64,000 nucleotides of DNA from CAJCJE01 sp036494465 (GCA_036494465.1 DASXOJ010000107.1:42436-106435); one strand, 5' to 3'. Shown: positions 55,647 to 64,000, counted from the first letter of the stretch. A program made the numbers and translations. Notes: generated from the letters alone by a model not told the origin.

Positions 55647-56114
55647 GTGAACCTCGACCAGATGTACCAGGAGATCATCCTGGACCATTACAAGCACCCG
55701 CACGGGCGCGGACTGCGCGATCCGTACCAGGCCGAAGTCCACCACATCAATCCGACCTGCGGCGACGAGATCACGCTGCGGGTCAACCTCAACGGCGAGG
55801 GCACCGACGCCGAGATCGTCGACGTGTCCTATGACGGTCAGGGCTGCTCGATCAGCCAGGCATCGGCCTCCGTGCTCAACGACCTGGTGGTCGGCCAGAC
55901 GGTCGGCGCCGCGTTCAAGACGCTCGACGTGTTCGTCGAACTGATGCAGGGCCGGGGCCAGATCGAGCCGAACGAGGACGTGCTGGAGGACGCCATCGCG
56001 TTCGCCGGTGTCGCCAAGTACCCGGCCAGGGTGAAGTGCGCGCTGCTCGGGTGGATGGCGTTCAAGGACGCGGTCGCCCAGTCCGAATCGGCCGAGAAGG
56101 TGGAAAACTCATGA
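55647..56114 (+). CDS. sufU: Zinc-dependent sulfurtransferase SufU
   Basis: 155 aa. IscU-like fold with the SufU ligand set Cys38, Asp40, Cys67 and Cys131. It accepts sulfur from SufS. GTG start with GGGGG about 5 nt upstream; stop overlaps the sufT start. Confidence 0.96.
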   Translation: MNLDQMYQEIILDHYKHPHGRGLRDPYQAEVHHINPTCGDEITLRVNLNGEGTDAEIVDVSYDGQGCSISQASASVLNDLVVGQTVGAAFKTLDVFVELMQGRGQIEPNEDVLEDAIAFAGVAKYPARVKCALLGWMAFKDAVAQSESAEKVENS

Positions 56115-56494
56115 CCGAAGAGATTCAACGCGGCGCCGCGGGGATGCCCGAGGCGCCCACCCGCGCCGAGGTCGCCAAGATCGAGGACGTCGAAGAGGCC
56201 ATGCGCGACGTGGTCGACCCGGAACTGGGCATCAACGTCGTCGACCTCGGTCTCGTCTATGACCTGCGCGTCGACGAGTCCAACACCGCCCTGATCGACA
56301 TGACGCTCACCTCGGCGGCCTGCCCGCTGACCGACGTCATCGAAGACCAGGCGCGCAGCGCGCTGACCGGTGGCGTCGGCGGGGGACTGGTCGACGACAT
56401 CAAGATCAACTGGGTCTGGATGCCGCCGTGGGGCCCGGAAAAGATCACCGACGACGGCCGCGAGCAGCTCCGCGCCCTCGGCTTCACCGTCTGA
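56111..56494 (+). CDS. sufT: SufT / MIP18 (DUF59) family protein
   Basis: 127 aa. DUF59 core VEEAMRDVVDPELGINVVDLGLVYDLRV and TLTSAACPLTDVIEDQ with the conserved cysteine. It takes part in Fe-S maturation of target proteins. Last gene of sufRBD-Rieske-CSUT; a hairpin follows. Confidence 0.95.
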   Translation: MTEEIQRGAAGMPEAPTRAEVAKIEDVEEAMRDVVDPELGINVVDLGLVYDLRVDESNTALIDMTLTSAACPLTDVIEDQARSALTGGVGGGLVDDIKINWVWMPPWGPEKITDDGREQLRALGFTV

Positions 56495-56508
56495 ATTCTT
56501 TCCCGGCC

Positions 56509-56533
56509 GGGTCAGTCGCTTAATGACTGGCCC
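56509..56533 (+). terminator. Hairpin at the end of the suf operon
   Basis: GGGTCAGTC and GACTGGCCC pair over 9 bp (one G-U) with a 7-nt loop, 14 bp after the sufT stop. No T-tract. Confidence 0.45.
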
Positions 56534-56563
56534 TGCCGAGCCATGTCATGCCAGCCTCGCTGC

Positions 56564-57262
56564 ATGACCTGGCAGGACACCTACGCCGCCCGCTACGACG
56601 AGTGGTCAGCGGGGATGACCGAGGACATCGCGTTCTACGTCGAGCTCGCCCGCGAGGCGGACGGTCCGCTGGTCGAACTCGCGGTCGGCAACGGTCGCGT
56701 CGCGATCCCGCTGGCGCAGGCGACGGGACAGCGCGTGATCGGTATCGACTTCTCGCCCGCCATGCTCGCGCAGGCGCGAAGCCGTGCGCTCCACGCCAAC
56801 GTCGAACTCGATCTGCGCGAAGCCGACCTGCGCGACCTGCGCCTGGACGAGCCCGCTGCGTTGATCTACTGCCCGTTCCGCTCATTGCTGAACCTGCCCA
56901 CCTGGTCCGACCGCCGCCGCGTCTTCGAACGCGTCGCCGCATCGCTGCGACCAGGCGGCCGGTTCGCCTGGAACGCCTTCGCCTTCAGCCACCGCGCCGC
57001 CGTCGCTCTCGACGGTGTGCATCAAAACCACCCAGTACCGCACACGCTGCGCTACTCGGTCGGCGACAACCGCATTGACATCGTCCTCGACGACGGCACC
57101 AGCACCTCCCTGTGGTGGGCGACGAAGAACGAATGGCTCGGCCTGATCGACGTCGCCGGTCTCGAACTGGAAGCGCTGTACGGCGGTTTCGCCAACGAAC
57201 CCTGCACCGACGACAGCACCGAATATGTGTGCGTGGCCCGGCGGAGAGGTGTAGAACTCTGA
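56564..57262 (+). CDS. Class I SAM-dependent methyltransferase
   Basis: 232 aa. Motif I LVELAVGNGRVAIPLA (usually GxGxG, here AVGNG), motif II VIGIDFSPAMLAQAR and motif post-I AALIYCPFRSLLNL. Substrate unknown. ATG 56564 gives the usual MTWQDTYAARYDEW start; ATG 56543 would add seven residues and neither has a clear ribosome binding site. Followed after 2 bp by the reductase-like gene. Confidence 0.85.
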   Translation: MTWQDTYAARYDEWSAGMTEDIAFYVELAREADGPLVELAVGNGRVAIPLAQATGQRVIGIDFSPAMLAQARSRALHANVELDLREADLRDLRLDEPAALIYCPFRSLLNLPTWSDRRRVFERVAASLRPGGRFAWNAFAFSHRAAVALDGVHQNHPVPHTLRYSVGDNRIDIVLDDGTSTSLWWATKNEWLGLIDVAGLELEALYGGFANEPCTDDSTEYVCVARRRGVEL

Positions 57263-57264
57263 CC

Positions 57265-57849
57265 ATGGGCACAGTCGCGTCAGCCATGTCGATGTCGTTG
57301 GACGGGTACGTCACCGGTCCGCACGACAGTCGCGAATATCCACTCGGTGTCGGCGGCGAGGTGCTGCACCACTGGCTCGGACCGACGGCGACGCCCGCCG
57401 ACCGGGCTGTCCTCCAGGAGATGGTGGACGGGGTCGGCGCGATCATCATGGGCCGCCGCTCCTACGACTTCTGCGTCGGTGATGGCGGTTGGGGCGATGG
57501 CGGTCCGGCGGGCGATGCACCGTGTTTCGTGCTGACCCATCACGTGCCCGACCTGGCGGGGGTGCCGAAGGTGTTCACGTTCGTCACCGACGGCATCGCG
57601 TCCGCGGTCGCGCAGGCACAGGCGGTGGCGGGTGATCGCACGATCGGTCTGCACGGCGCGACCGCCGCGCAGCAGGCGCTGGCCGCCGGTCTGCTCGACG
57701 AGATCCAGGTGCATCTCGTGCCGGTGCTGCTCGGCGGCGGCGTGCGACTGTTCGACCTGCTCGGTTCAGGGCCGGTTGAGTTGGAACGGGATCGCGTTGT
57801 CGAGGCGGGCAGCGGCGTCACCCACCTTCGCTACCGCGTGATCCGATAA
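57265..57849 (+). CDS. Dihydrofolate reductase/RibD C-terminal-like protein
   Basis: 194 aa. N-terminal SAMSMSLDGYVTGPHDS, VGAIIMGRRSYDF and the end segment GLLDEIQVHLVPVLLGGGVRLFD are typical of the RibD C-terminal/DHFR-like family found widely in actinobacteria. Probably an NADPH-dependent reductase of unknown substrate; it is not the housekeeping DHFR. Confidence 0.87.
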   Translation: MGTVASAMSMSLDGYVTGPHDSREYPLGVGGEVLHHWLGPTATPADRAVLQEMVDGVGAIIMGRRSYDFCVGDGGWGDGGPAGDAPCFVLTHHVPDLAGVPKVFTFVTDGIASAVAQAQAVAGDRTIGLHGATAAQQALAAGLLDEIQVHLVPVLLGGGVRLFDLLGSGPVELERDRVVEAGSGVTHLRYRVIR

Positions 57850-57888
57850 TCGCTGGTGCCGGTCGCCTGCCGACGGCACCATCGGGCT

Positions 57889-58344
57889 ATGGACATCGAA
57901 GCCCGGCTGGCGGCGGCGACCGCACTGATCCGGTTGGCTCGCGGCGAGGACCACCGGGACCGTGTGGATGCTGCGCGCGGCCTCGCCGGGTTCGCGGACC
58001 TGCCGGAGGTCGGCGAGGTGCTGCTCGATTTGGTTCTGGACAAGGACGACACCTATGTCACCGCCGTGACGGCGGAGGCATTGCTGCGCAGAGGTGATAT
58101 GACGGCGTTGGCGATCTTCTGCGCCGGTTACGCGGTCGCCGAGTACCAGCACATCGACGAGCTGGCTGGGACGGTGCAGTGGACCGTCGGCATCGTCGAT
58201 CGGGATCGCGACGCCGCGGTGCTGATCTGTCGTGGTCTCATCGACGATCCGGCACGATCCGACCAAGTACGCGCTGGCGCGCAGGCACTGCTCACCAACC
58301 TGATCGAGCTCCGACCGGTGTTGCTGGCTGAGGAGAAGCACTGA
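57889..58344 (+). CDS. Hypothetical alpha-helical (HEAT-like) protein
   Basis: 151 aa. Made of short helix pairs (TALIRLARGEDHRDRVDAARGLAGFADLPEVGEVLLDLVLD, then VTAVTAEALLRRGDMTALAIF), resembling HEAT-type repeats. No known family is recognised. ATG 57889 is preferred over a GTG further upstream because the first helix begins there. Stands alone before the second sedolisin. Confidence 0.65.
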   Translation: MDIEARLAAATALIRLARGEDHRDRVDAARGLAGFADLPEVGEVLLDLVLDKDDTYVTAVTAEALLRRGDMTALAIFCAGYAVAEYQHIDELAGTVQWTVGIVDRDRDAAVLICRGLIDDPARSDQVRAGAQALLTNLIELRPVLLAEEKH

Positions 58345-58467
58345 CGCGGCTCGTCTTTTGAGCCAATGCGGGATTCGGCAACTCGTACTTTTGGTTGATG
58401 TTGGTCCTGTTCGGTCTCTCTACCTTCGGTCGTGCACTCGATCTCGACATCGAAGGGGAGAACTCGG

Positions 58468-60330
58468 ATGGGGCTGCACCAAAAGCGATTCCGCCGCCCA
58501 GCGATCATGGCGGTCTGTTTGTTGAGCGGGCTGTTCGGCGCCGGGGCGGGCGTCGCGCAGGCGGGCACGGGGGAGAACCTGACCGTTCAGTTGTGGCTGA
58601 ACTATGACAAGGCCGGTGCCACCGGCTACGCGGATGCGGTGAGCGATCCGCACAACGCGAATTTCCACCACTATCTGAGCCCGAGCGGCTATGCCGCGAA
58701 GTTCGGGCCGTCTGCGAGTTCGGTCGACGCGGTGCGCTCGTGGTTGGGCCAGCAGGGTTTCACTGGTGTCACGGTGTCGGCGCAGCGCGACTACGTGCGG
58801 GCGGTCGCGCCGGTGTCCATCGTGGACAAGGCGTTCCAGGTTCAGATGAAGACCTATTCGGTTGCTGGCACGGCAAAGCCGGTCACCGCCAACGACCGCG
58901 CGATCACCCTGCCAGCAAGTATCGCGGGCGACGTGCTCGGCGTCAGTGGGCTCAACAACAGTCAGCCGACCACCAATCTGACCAACGCGCACAGCGATGC
59001 CGCTCCGGCGAACTGTTCGCACTACTTCGGCGAGAACGTCCAGAGTGGACTTCCGGTGCTGGATGGCCGGACCAGTTTTCCGACGAGCACCTGTGGTTAC
59101 ACGGCGGCGCAGTTGCGCGCGGCGTACGGCATGAACAATGCCAGCACCGGCAAGGGCGTCACCGTCTCCTACATCGAGGACGGCCTGCCGGAGCGGATGT
59201 TCGACGTGTTGACTCAGTGGTCCGCCGCGAACGGCCTGCCCGCGCCGAAATCGACCAACTACCAGGAGATGTCGATCGGCAACGGCGGCGCGTGCACGGA
59301 CGTCTGGTGCGTCGAGGCGCCGCTGGATGTCGAGGCGGGCTATGCGATGGCGCCGGACGCGCATCAGCTCGTCGTCAGCGCGGACACCACCAACCAGGGT
59401 TTGCAGGGACTGTTCGACGCGAACACCGCCGTGCTCGACGGCAACGGCAGCCAGCCGCTCGCGTCGATCGCTTCCAATTCCTGGGGGCTCACCAACGGCG
59501 AGTCGATCCTGCCCGGCGACTACCTGAACATCATGCACTCGATCCTGTTGCGCGCGGCGGTGGAAGGCGTCGGCATGTACTTCGCCTCGGGCGACGCACC
59601 CGATGTCGCCGTGCCCGCCTCAGATCCGTACGCGACCGCCGTCGGCGGCACCACCATGGCGATCGACGCGAACAACCGTGACGTTTTCGACACCGGCTGG
59701 TCCGATCGCGACTACGTGCTGGACTCCGCGACCAACGGCTACGACGACAACGGCACCCTGCGGTGGGCGGCCGGCGGCGGGACGAGCGTGGCCTGGCAGC
59801 AGCCCGGCTACCAGAAGGGTGTGGTGCCGAACTCGATCGCGACGCCGGGCGGGGACCGGGGCGGTCCGTCGCGGGTGGTGCCGGACATCGGCGCGCTGGC
59901 CGATCAGACCACCGGCATGGACGAGTCGTTCTACGTGGTCAATCCCGCTACCGGCAATACGCAGTTGGCGACCATTCCGCAGGGCGGCACCAGCATGTCC
60001 ACTCCGCTGGTCGCGGGCATGGTCGCTGCGGCGCAACAAGGGCAGCGCACCAGTTTCGGGTTCCTCAACCCGGTGCTGTACTCGCTGTCCGGCACCTCCG
60101 CCGTGCACGACGTCCTGCCGGTCACCTCGGCCACTCCCGCCCAGTACCGTGGCGTGTACTGCGGGACCGACCTGCTCTGCTACGGCGTGCACCCTTCGGT
60201 GTGGACGTTCGACAGCGAGGATTCGCTCTACACCAACCAGAAGACCCTGTCGGGCTACGACACCATGACCGGTGTCGGCGCCCCGAACGGCCAGTCTTTC
60301 ATCACCGCGCTGCGGCGTCAGGCCCAGTAA
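58468..60330 (+). CDS. Secreted sedolisin (S53) with pro-kumamolisin activation domain
   Basis: 620 aa. Signal peptide about 1-32 (ending VAQAG), then an activation domain (about 40-175) with HNANFHHYLSPSGYAAKFGPS, and the catalytic domain from about 205. Catalytic residues are Glu283 and Asp287 in VEAPLDVE, Asp376 in SGDAP and Ser509 in GGTSMSTP. GAAGGGGAG is upstream of the ATG. Full-length relative of the shorter sedolisin at 30591, though the two are diverged. Its end overlaps the convergent Nudix gene by 13 bp. Confidence 0.92.
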   Translation: MGLHQKRFRRPAIMAVCLLSGLFGAGAGVAQAGTGENLTVQLWLNYDKAGATGYADAVSDPHNANFHHYLSPSGYAAKFGPSASSVDAVRSWLGQQGFTGVTVSAQRDYVRAVAPVSIVDKAFQVQMKTYSVAGTAKPVTANDRAITLPASIAGDVLGVSGLNNSQPTTNLTNAHSDAAPANCSHYFGENVQSGLPVLDGRTSFPTSTCGYTAAQLRAAYGMNNASTGKGVTVSYIEDGLPERMFDVLTQWSAANGLPAPKSTNYQEMSIGNGGACTDVWCVEAPLDVEAGYAMAPDAHQLVVSADTTNQGLQGLFDANTAVLDGNGSQPLASIASNSWGLTNGESILPGDYLNIMHSILLRAAVEGVGMYFASGDAPDVAVPASDPYATAVGGTTMAIDANNRDVFDTGWSDRDYVLDSATNGYDDNGTLRWAAGGGTSVAWQQPGYQKGVVPNSIATPGGDRGGPSRVVPDIGALADQTTGMDESFYVVNPATGNTQLATIPQGGTSMSTPLVAGMVAAAQQGQRTSFGFLNPVLYSLSGTSAVHDVLPVTSATPAQYRGVYCGTDLLCYGVHPSVWTFDSEDSLYTNQKTLSGYDTMTGVGAPNGQSFITALRRQAQ

Positions 60331-60788
60331 GGCTCGGACCGCTGCGCGAAACCGTGCTCGATCCGGAGTCGGATCGACGGGTGGATGTCGAGTCCGGCGA
60401 GGTCGTTCCTGCTCACCCAGGCGACCTCGCTGGACTCGCCGCTCGTTTTCGGTGTGCCACCGAGATACCGGGCCCGGAAACAGATCGAGAACTCCTGGCG
60501 CACCTCGCCATCCGAGAAGGCGATCACGTGCTCAGGGTCGGAGTAGATGCCGACGATCCCGGTGGGCTCGACCTCGATGCCGGTTTCCTCGGCGACCTCG
60601 CGAACGACCGCCGCGCCGATGGTCTCGCCGACCTCCTGCGCGCCGCCCGGGATCGCGTGGCGACCGGAGTCGGTACGACGAATCACCAACAGCTTCGATT
60701 TTTCGTCAAGAACGAACGCGGTCACCGCGACGACAATACTGTTCGCGTTCGGCGCGGCCGGGTCGCGGTGGTAGTCGGTCCGCGCCAT
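60318..60788 (-). CDS. Nudix hydrolase
   Basis: 156 aa. The Nudix box is complete (GGAQEVGETIGAAVVREVAEETGIE, fitting GX5EX7REUXEEXGU). ATG 60788 has AAAAGGAG 7 nt upstream and gives MARTDYHRDPAAPN, the usual N-terminus of an actinobacterial Nudix group; upstream in-frame ATGs lack this. Substrate not determinable. Confidence 0.92.
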   Translation of the reverse strand: MARTDYHRDPAAPNANSIVVAVTAFVLDEKSKLLVIRRTDSGRHAIPGGAQEVGETIGAAVVREVAEETGIEVEPTGIVGIYSDPEHVIAFSDGEVRQEFSICFRARYLGGTPKTSGESSEVAWVSRNDLAGLDIHPSIRLRIEHGFAQRSEPYWA

Positions 60789-60904
60789 CGGGGGGCTCCT
60801 TTTGTTCATATATTCATCCGTCGAGATTTTAACAAATGACATATACGCTCAGTGTCGAGCTTGTCACCCCCCGACCATCCGATCGGGTCCGGTCAGCGCA
60901 ATCG

Positions 60905-60924
60905 GCTAGGCTGATCAGCCTAGC
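60905..60924. promoter_or_regulatory. Perfect 20-bp palindrome upstream of the membrane-haem/ferredoxin operon
   Basis: The two 10-bp arms GCTAGGCTGA and TCAGCCTAGC abut. It lies between the divergent Nudix gene and the operon at 61041, and is very likely an operator. Its TAGGCT half-site resembles iron-box halves but the symmetry differs from the 19-bp consensus. Confidence 0.6.
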
Positions 60925-61040
60925 AAGTTACGCCAAACGGGACCTTCCCGGAGTATGGTCGGAGGCTGTTTGCTGTCATCCGAGTGGTCGAACATCCTTT
61001 GATTAATTTGGGAATCATCCACCGCATCGGAGGCACATTT

Positions 61041-61637
61041 GTGAGTGTCGTGGTGCAGCTCGCCGTCACGCGTTCACCGCATGATTCCGACGTGAGACAA
61101 ATAGCGGCCGTGTCCGCGCGGTTGGCATATCTGTTCATGTGCCTGACGCTCGCCTGGGGCGTATTCGCGGCGACCGGTTGGATCAACCGGATCACCGGAC
61201 GCGGTGCGGTGCGTGGGACACACGCGTTCTTCGCCGTGTTCACCATCGCCTTCGGCCTGCTGCACGCGGCGGCGTTCCTGTTCCTCACCGACGCCAACGA
61301 GCTGTTCGACCCGCTCATGCTCACCGTGCCGCTCGCCGGCGGCAGCCTGCTGCGCTGGGCCCCCGGGATCATCGGGCTGGAGCTGATGATCGCCATCGCG
61401 ATCGCGGTCAGCCTGCAACACCGGGTCAACTACCGGAAATGGTTGCGGTTCCATCAGTTCGGCTATGTCGCGGTCGGCCTGACCGCTGTGCACAGCTGGT
61501 TCGGCGCGGTCGCGAACGGCCATCTGGAACTGCTCTGGCTGGCGGGCATCACGGTGCTCGCGCCGGTCATCGTGGTGTGCGTGCTGCGTTTCGTGCCGAG
61601 CCGGGTGCTGGCGTCGGCCGGTCTGCTCAACAGCTAG
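61041..61637 (+). CDS. Ferric reductase-like transmembrane (cytochrome b-type) protein
   Basis: 198 aa with five or six hydrophobic helices (about 20-40, 55-75, 88-105, 112-130, 146-166 and 170-188). Histidines in paired positions (GTHAFFAVFTIAFGLLHAAAF and LRFHQFGYVAVGLTAVHSWFG) can bind two b haems. GTG 61041 has CGGAGG 8 nt upstream; an in-frame GTG at 60984 is not supported. First gene of an operon with ferredoxin, ferredoxin reductase and a His-rich secreted protein, suggesting electron flow from NAD(P)H to the outer face. Confidence 0.85.
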   Translation: MSVVVQLAVTRSPHDSDVRQIAAVSARLAYLFMCLTLAWGVFAATGWINRITGRGAVRGTHAFFAVFTIAFGLLHAAAFLFLTDANELFDPLMLTVPLAGGSLLRWAPGIIGLELMIAIAIAVSLQHRVNYRKWLRFHQFGYVAVGLTAVHSWFGAVANGHLELLWLAGITVLAPVIVVCVLRFVPSRVLASAGLLNS

Positions 61638-61663
61638 TTCGTATCAATCGGAGGGAGCGGCGA

Positions 61664-61897
61664 ATGAGTCCGCGCCGGGTGCTGCACGCCGAAACGTCCG
61701 TCGAGGTCAGCGTGAACAACGCGCGCTGCCATCTGTACGGGATCTGCCAGGCGGAAGCGCCCGATCTGTTCGAGCTGACCGAGGACGAGCGGCTGCGCTA
61801 CGTCAGCCACATCGGCCCGGCGCACGTCGACCAGGCGAAGGCAGCCGCGAGAGGCTGTCCGATGCGGGCGGTGACCCTCTCCTTGGAACGGCGGTGA
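61664..61897 (+). CDS. [3Fe-4S]-type ferredoxin
   Basis: 77 aa. Cluster cysteines Cys22, Cys28 and Cys65 (CHLYGIC, GCPMRAV) with the APDLFEL segment; the second position of a 4Fe-4S set is a non-cysteine, so a 3Fe-4S cluster is likely. GGAGGGAG lies 6-13 nt before the ATG. GTGA overlap with the reductase gene. Confidence 0.92.
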   Translation: MSPRRVLHAETSVEVSVNNARCHLYGICQAEAPDLFELTEDERLRYVSHIGPAHVDQAKAAARGCPMRAVTLSLERR

Positions 61898-63165
61898 TCC
61901 GGGCCATGGAGCAGATCGTCATCGTCGGCGCGGGCCTGGCCGCGCTGCGCTCGGCGGAACACCTACGCGAACTCGGTTTCGACGGCCGGATCGTGATCGT
62001 CGGCGACGAGCCGCACCGTCCCTACCATCGACCGGCGCTGTCCAAACAGATCGTCACCGGCGAACTGAAACCCGCCGACCTGACCTTCCCCGCCTACACC
62101 GAGCTGGATGTCCGCTGGCGCCTGCGCACTCCAGCGCACGGCCTGGACGTTGGGCGCCGGGTCGTGGAACTGCCCGGTGGGGAAGAGTTGCCTTACGACG
62201 GCCTGATCATCGCGACCGGTGTCGAGGCTCGGCATCTGCCCGGCGCGCCACGCCACGATCCGCGGGTGCACGTGCTGCGCACCATCGCCGACGCCGAAGG
62301 GCTGGTCGGCACGCTGCGCGCGACGAAGGGGCGGGTGGTGATCGTCGGCACCGGCTTCACCGGCTGTGAGCTCGCAGGCAGCCTGCGCGAACTGCACCGC
62401 GACGTCACCCTGGTCGGTCGCTCGACGACCTTGTTCGGCAACGCGCTCGGCCCCGATCTGAGCGACTCGCTGCGGGCGTTGCACCAGCGCAACGGTGTGG
62501 ATCTCGCGCTCGGGGCCACCGTGCGGACCTGGGCGCCGTCCGCGAACGGTGTCGCCCTGGTGCTCTCCGACGAGCGGCTGCTGCTCGCCGACTGCGTCGT
62601 CCTCGCTGTCGGCAGCGAACCGAACACGCGGTGGCTGGCGGGCAGCGGTCTGGTGCTGGAGGACGGCGTGCTGTGCGAGGCGACCTGCCACGCGGTCGGT
62701 GCCACCGATGTGATGGCCGCGGGCGACGTTGCCGCCTGGCCGAACCTGCGCTTCGACGGCGTGCCGCGCCGCGTCGAGCACTGGCTGAACGCGATCGAGA
62801 TGGGCCGGGCGGCAGCGGCGAATCTCCTTTCCGGGCGCGGAAAAGCCGAGATGTTCACGCCGCTGCCGCGGTTCTGGTCCGAACAGCACCACGTGCGCAT
62901 CCAGGCGGCGGGCATGCCGAGCCTGGCCGATCAACGGCTCAAGGTGGACACCCGGGCAGGGGGCAAACCCGAGTCGGTGAGTGTCTACGCCCGCAACGGC
63001 AACACCATCGGCGTGGTCGGCCTCGACCGGCCGCGGATGGTGCTCACCCTGACCGACCAGCTCGCCAACACCGCCTGGCCCAGGATGCGCCCGCAGGACG
63101 CGGGCAACGTGTTCCGCCCGGCGAGCCCGCAGGTCGTCCAGTTGCCCGTGCCGGAATCCGCCTGA
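61894..63165 (+). CDS. FAD-dependent ferredoxin reductase
   Basis: 423 aa. FAD motif IVGAGLAALRSAEHLRELG at the N-terminus, NAD(P) motif VIVGTGFTGCELAGSL near residue 149, and the second FAD motif VMAAGDVAAWPN near 273. It belongs to the ferredoxin/rubredoxin reductase group serving P450 or oxygenase systems. Co-translated with the ferredoxin and the downstream gene; no P450 is encoded here, so the acceptor may be the membrane haem protein. Confidence 0.93.
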   Translation: MIRAMEQIVIVGAGLAALRSAEHLRELGFDGRIVIVGDEPHRPYHRPALSKQIVTGELKPADLTFPAYTELDVRWRLRTPAHGLDVGRRVVELPGGEELPYDGLIIATGVEARHLPGAPRHDPRVHVLRTIADAEGLVGTLRATKGRVVIVGTGFTGCELAGSLRELHRDVTLVGRSTTLFGNALGPDLSDSLRALHQRNGVDLALGATVRTWAPSANGVALVLSDERLLLADCVVLAVGSEPNTRWLAGSGLVLEDGVLCEATCHAVGATDVMAAGDVAAWPNLRFDGVPRRVEHWLNAIEMGRAAAANLLSGRGKAEMFTPLPRFWSEQHHVRIQAAGMPSLADQRLKVDTRAGGKPESVSVYARNGNTIGVVGLDRPRMVLTLTDQLANTAWPRMRPQDAGNVFRPASPQVVQLPVPESA

Positions 63166-63632
63166 TGCCGGCCAAGTGGAAGCTGGTCACGCCGACCGCG
63201 TACCGGCGCCCGCGCAGGCCAGGGCGCCGGGGGTTGCTGGTCGCCAGCGGCCTCGCACTGTCCACAGTGGTCGCTGGGCTGGCCGTGCTCGGCTCGATCC
63301 ACGCGACCGCCCCGAGTTCGGCGACCGCGCCGCCACCCGGACCGACCATTCCGGCCACCACGCAGACCTCGTCGCCTGTCGCCCCGACTCTGCTCACCCT
63401 GCCGACCGGCTCTCGCGCGCTCGCCGGGTATGCCGGTACGCATCCGCCGACCATCACACAAACCAGCGGCTACGCCGCGCCCACGCTCACGCCGACCGGC
63501 GCGGCGCCACCGCCGGCCACGACAACGAGCGGCAGCGACACCTACACGATGACCTACGACTCCGGGACGGTCGTGGTCATCTACCCGGGTACTGATGGCG
63601 GCGGCGATCATCATGACGGGCACCACCACTGA
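63165..63632 (+). CDS. Membrane-anchored, Pro/Thr-rich protein with His-rich C-terminus
   Basis: 155 aa. Basic N-terminus, one hydrophobic helix (about 24-44, LLVASGLALSTVVAGLAVLGS), an extracytoplasmic Pro/Thr/Ala linker (about 50-120) and a tail GGGDHHDGHHH that could bind metal or haem. ATG overlaps the reductase stop (TGATG). No family is recognised; the context suggests a surface metal-binding partner for the haem protein. Confidence 0.75.
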   Translation: MPAKWKLVTPTAYRRPRRPGRRGLLVASGLALSTVVAGLAVLGSIHATAPSSATAPPPGPTIPATTQTSSPVAPTLLTLPTGSRALAGYAGTHPPTITQTSGYAAPTLTPTGAAPPPATTTSGSDTYTMTYDSGTVVVIYPGTDGGGDHHDGHHH

Positions 63633-63655
63633 GCCTTGTTGCTCCGCCGTGCTGA

Positions 63656-64000
63656 TCAGCCGTAGATCACCTGCGGGACGGCGACGGCCTTGAGACCTTC
63701 GACGCCGAACTCAAGGCCGTAGCCGGAGTGCTTGACGCCGCCGAACGGGATGACCGGATCGACGCCGCCGTGGCCGTTGATCCATACCGTCCCAGCCCGG
63801 ATGCGCGCCGCGATCGCCTGCGCGCTTTCCCGGTCGGGCGACCACACCGACGCGCCGAGGCCGACGTCGACGCCGTTGGCCCACTCGATCGCCTGTGCCA
63901 CGTCGGTGTACCGGATGATCGGCAGGACCGGGCCGAACTGCTCCTCCTGCACCAGCGGGGCTGAGTTGTCGATGTCGGCGACCAGCGTCGCCGGGTAGAA
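63656..64000 (-). CDS. Aldehyde dehydrogenase, C-terminal part (5' end beyond window)
   Basis: 115 aa visible, open through the right edge. EEQFGPVLPIIRYTDVAQAIEWANGVDVGLGASVWSPD and GTVWINGHGG, then PFGGVKHSGYGLEFGVEGL, are typical of NAD(P)-dependent aldehyde dehydrogenases. The catalytic Cys and Glu lie outside the window. Substrate unknown. Confidence 0.93.
   Translation of the reverse strand, partial: FYPATLVADIDNSAPLVQEEQFGPVLPIIRYTDVAQAIEWANGVDVGLGASVWSPDRESAQAIAARIRAGTVWINGHGGVDPVIPFGGVKHSGYGLEFGVEGLKAVAVPQVIYG

Noticed and set aside
60905..60924. Calling the palindrome an IdeR/DtxR iron box
   Set aside because: The half-site resembles one, but the 20-bp even symmetry does not fit the 19-bp consensus, so the regulator is left open.

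Overview
The window is about 70% G+C, densely coded and rich in GTG starts and 4-bp stop/start overlaps. Together with BldD, mycobacterial-type integration host factor, a translationally repressed PyrR, MptB and a SufR-led suf operon, this points to an actinomycete. Gene order matches conserved blocks of Mycobacterium and Pseudonocardiales (pepQ-efp-nusB; pyrR-pyrB-pyrC-PH protein-carA-carB-pyrF-mihF-gmk-rpoZ-coaBC-metK-priA; def-fmt-rsmB; ABC-mptB-sufRBDCSUT). Placement near Pseudonocardiaceae is an inference. No tRNA, rRNA, CRISPR array or insertion sequence was seen.

1-5.2 kb: the end of an acetyltransferase/VOC fusion, a secreted beta-propeller-like lipoprotein, a small membrane protein, then pepQ, efp and nusB, closed by a clear intrinsic terminator. 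5.3-15.4 kb: bldD, divergent from the pyrimidine operon (pyrR to carB), with pyrF after a 600-bp non-coding gap. A PyrR-binding RNA loop sits directly against the pyrR Shine-Dalgarno sequence. 15.4-28 kb: housekeeping genes for nucleoid architecture, GMP kinase, RNA polymerase omega, CoA, SAM, replication restart, N-terminal processing, initiator formylation and rRNA methylation, with xdhC-like, ADP-ribosylglycohydrolase, flavoprotein and asparaginase genes interspersed.

28-46 kb is the accessory part. A secreted protein resembling an actinobacterial S8 subtilase without its catalytic domain is followed by a sedolisin (S53) protease. Next is an isolated 1292-aa gene that joins a STAND-type NTPase, one membrane helix and an extracellular type-1 periplasmic-binding domain; this is the best candidate here for an undescribed signalling system. 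Then come a DeoR regulator, a nucleoside deoxyribosyltransferase-like protein, an ABC/FtsX exporter, a second mIHF paralogue, and a cluster of two acyl-CoA ligases, a dihydroxyphthalate decarboxylase-like protein and a TetR regulator.

46-64 kb: an ABC-2 exporter, the lipomannan mannosyltransferase mptB, the full suf Fe-S assembly operon with an embedded Rieske protein, several small enzymes, a second sedolisin, a Nudix hydrolase, a four-gene membrane-haem/ferredoxin/ferredoxin-reductase/His-rich-protein operon behind a perfect 20-bp palindrome, and the end of an aldehyde dehydrogenase. Coordinates of CDS entries include the stop codon.
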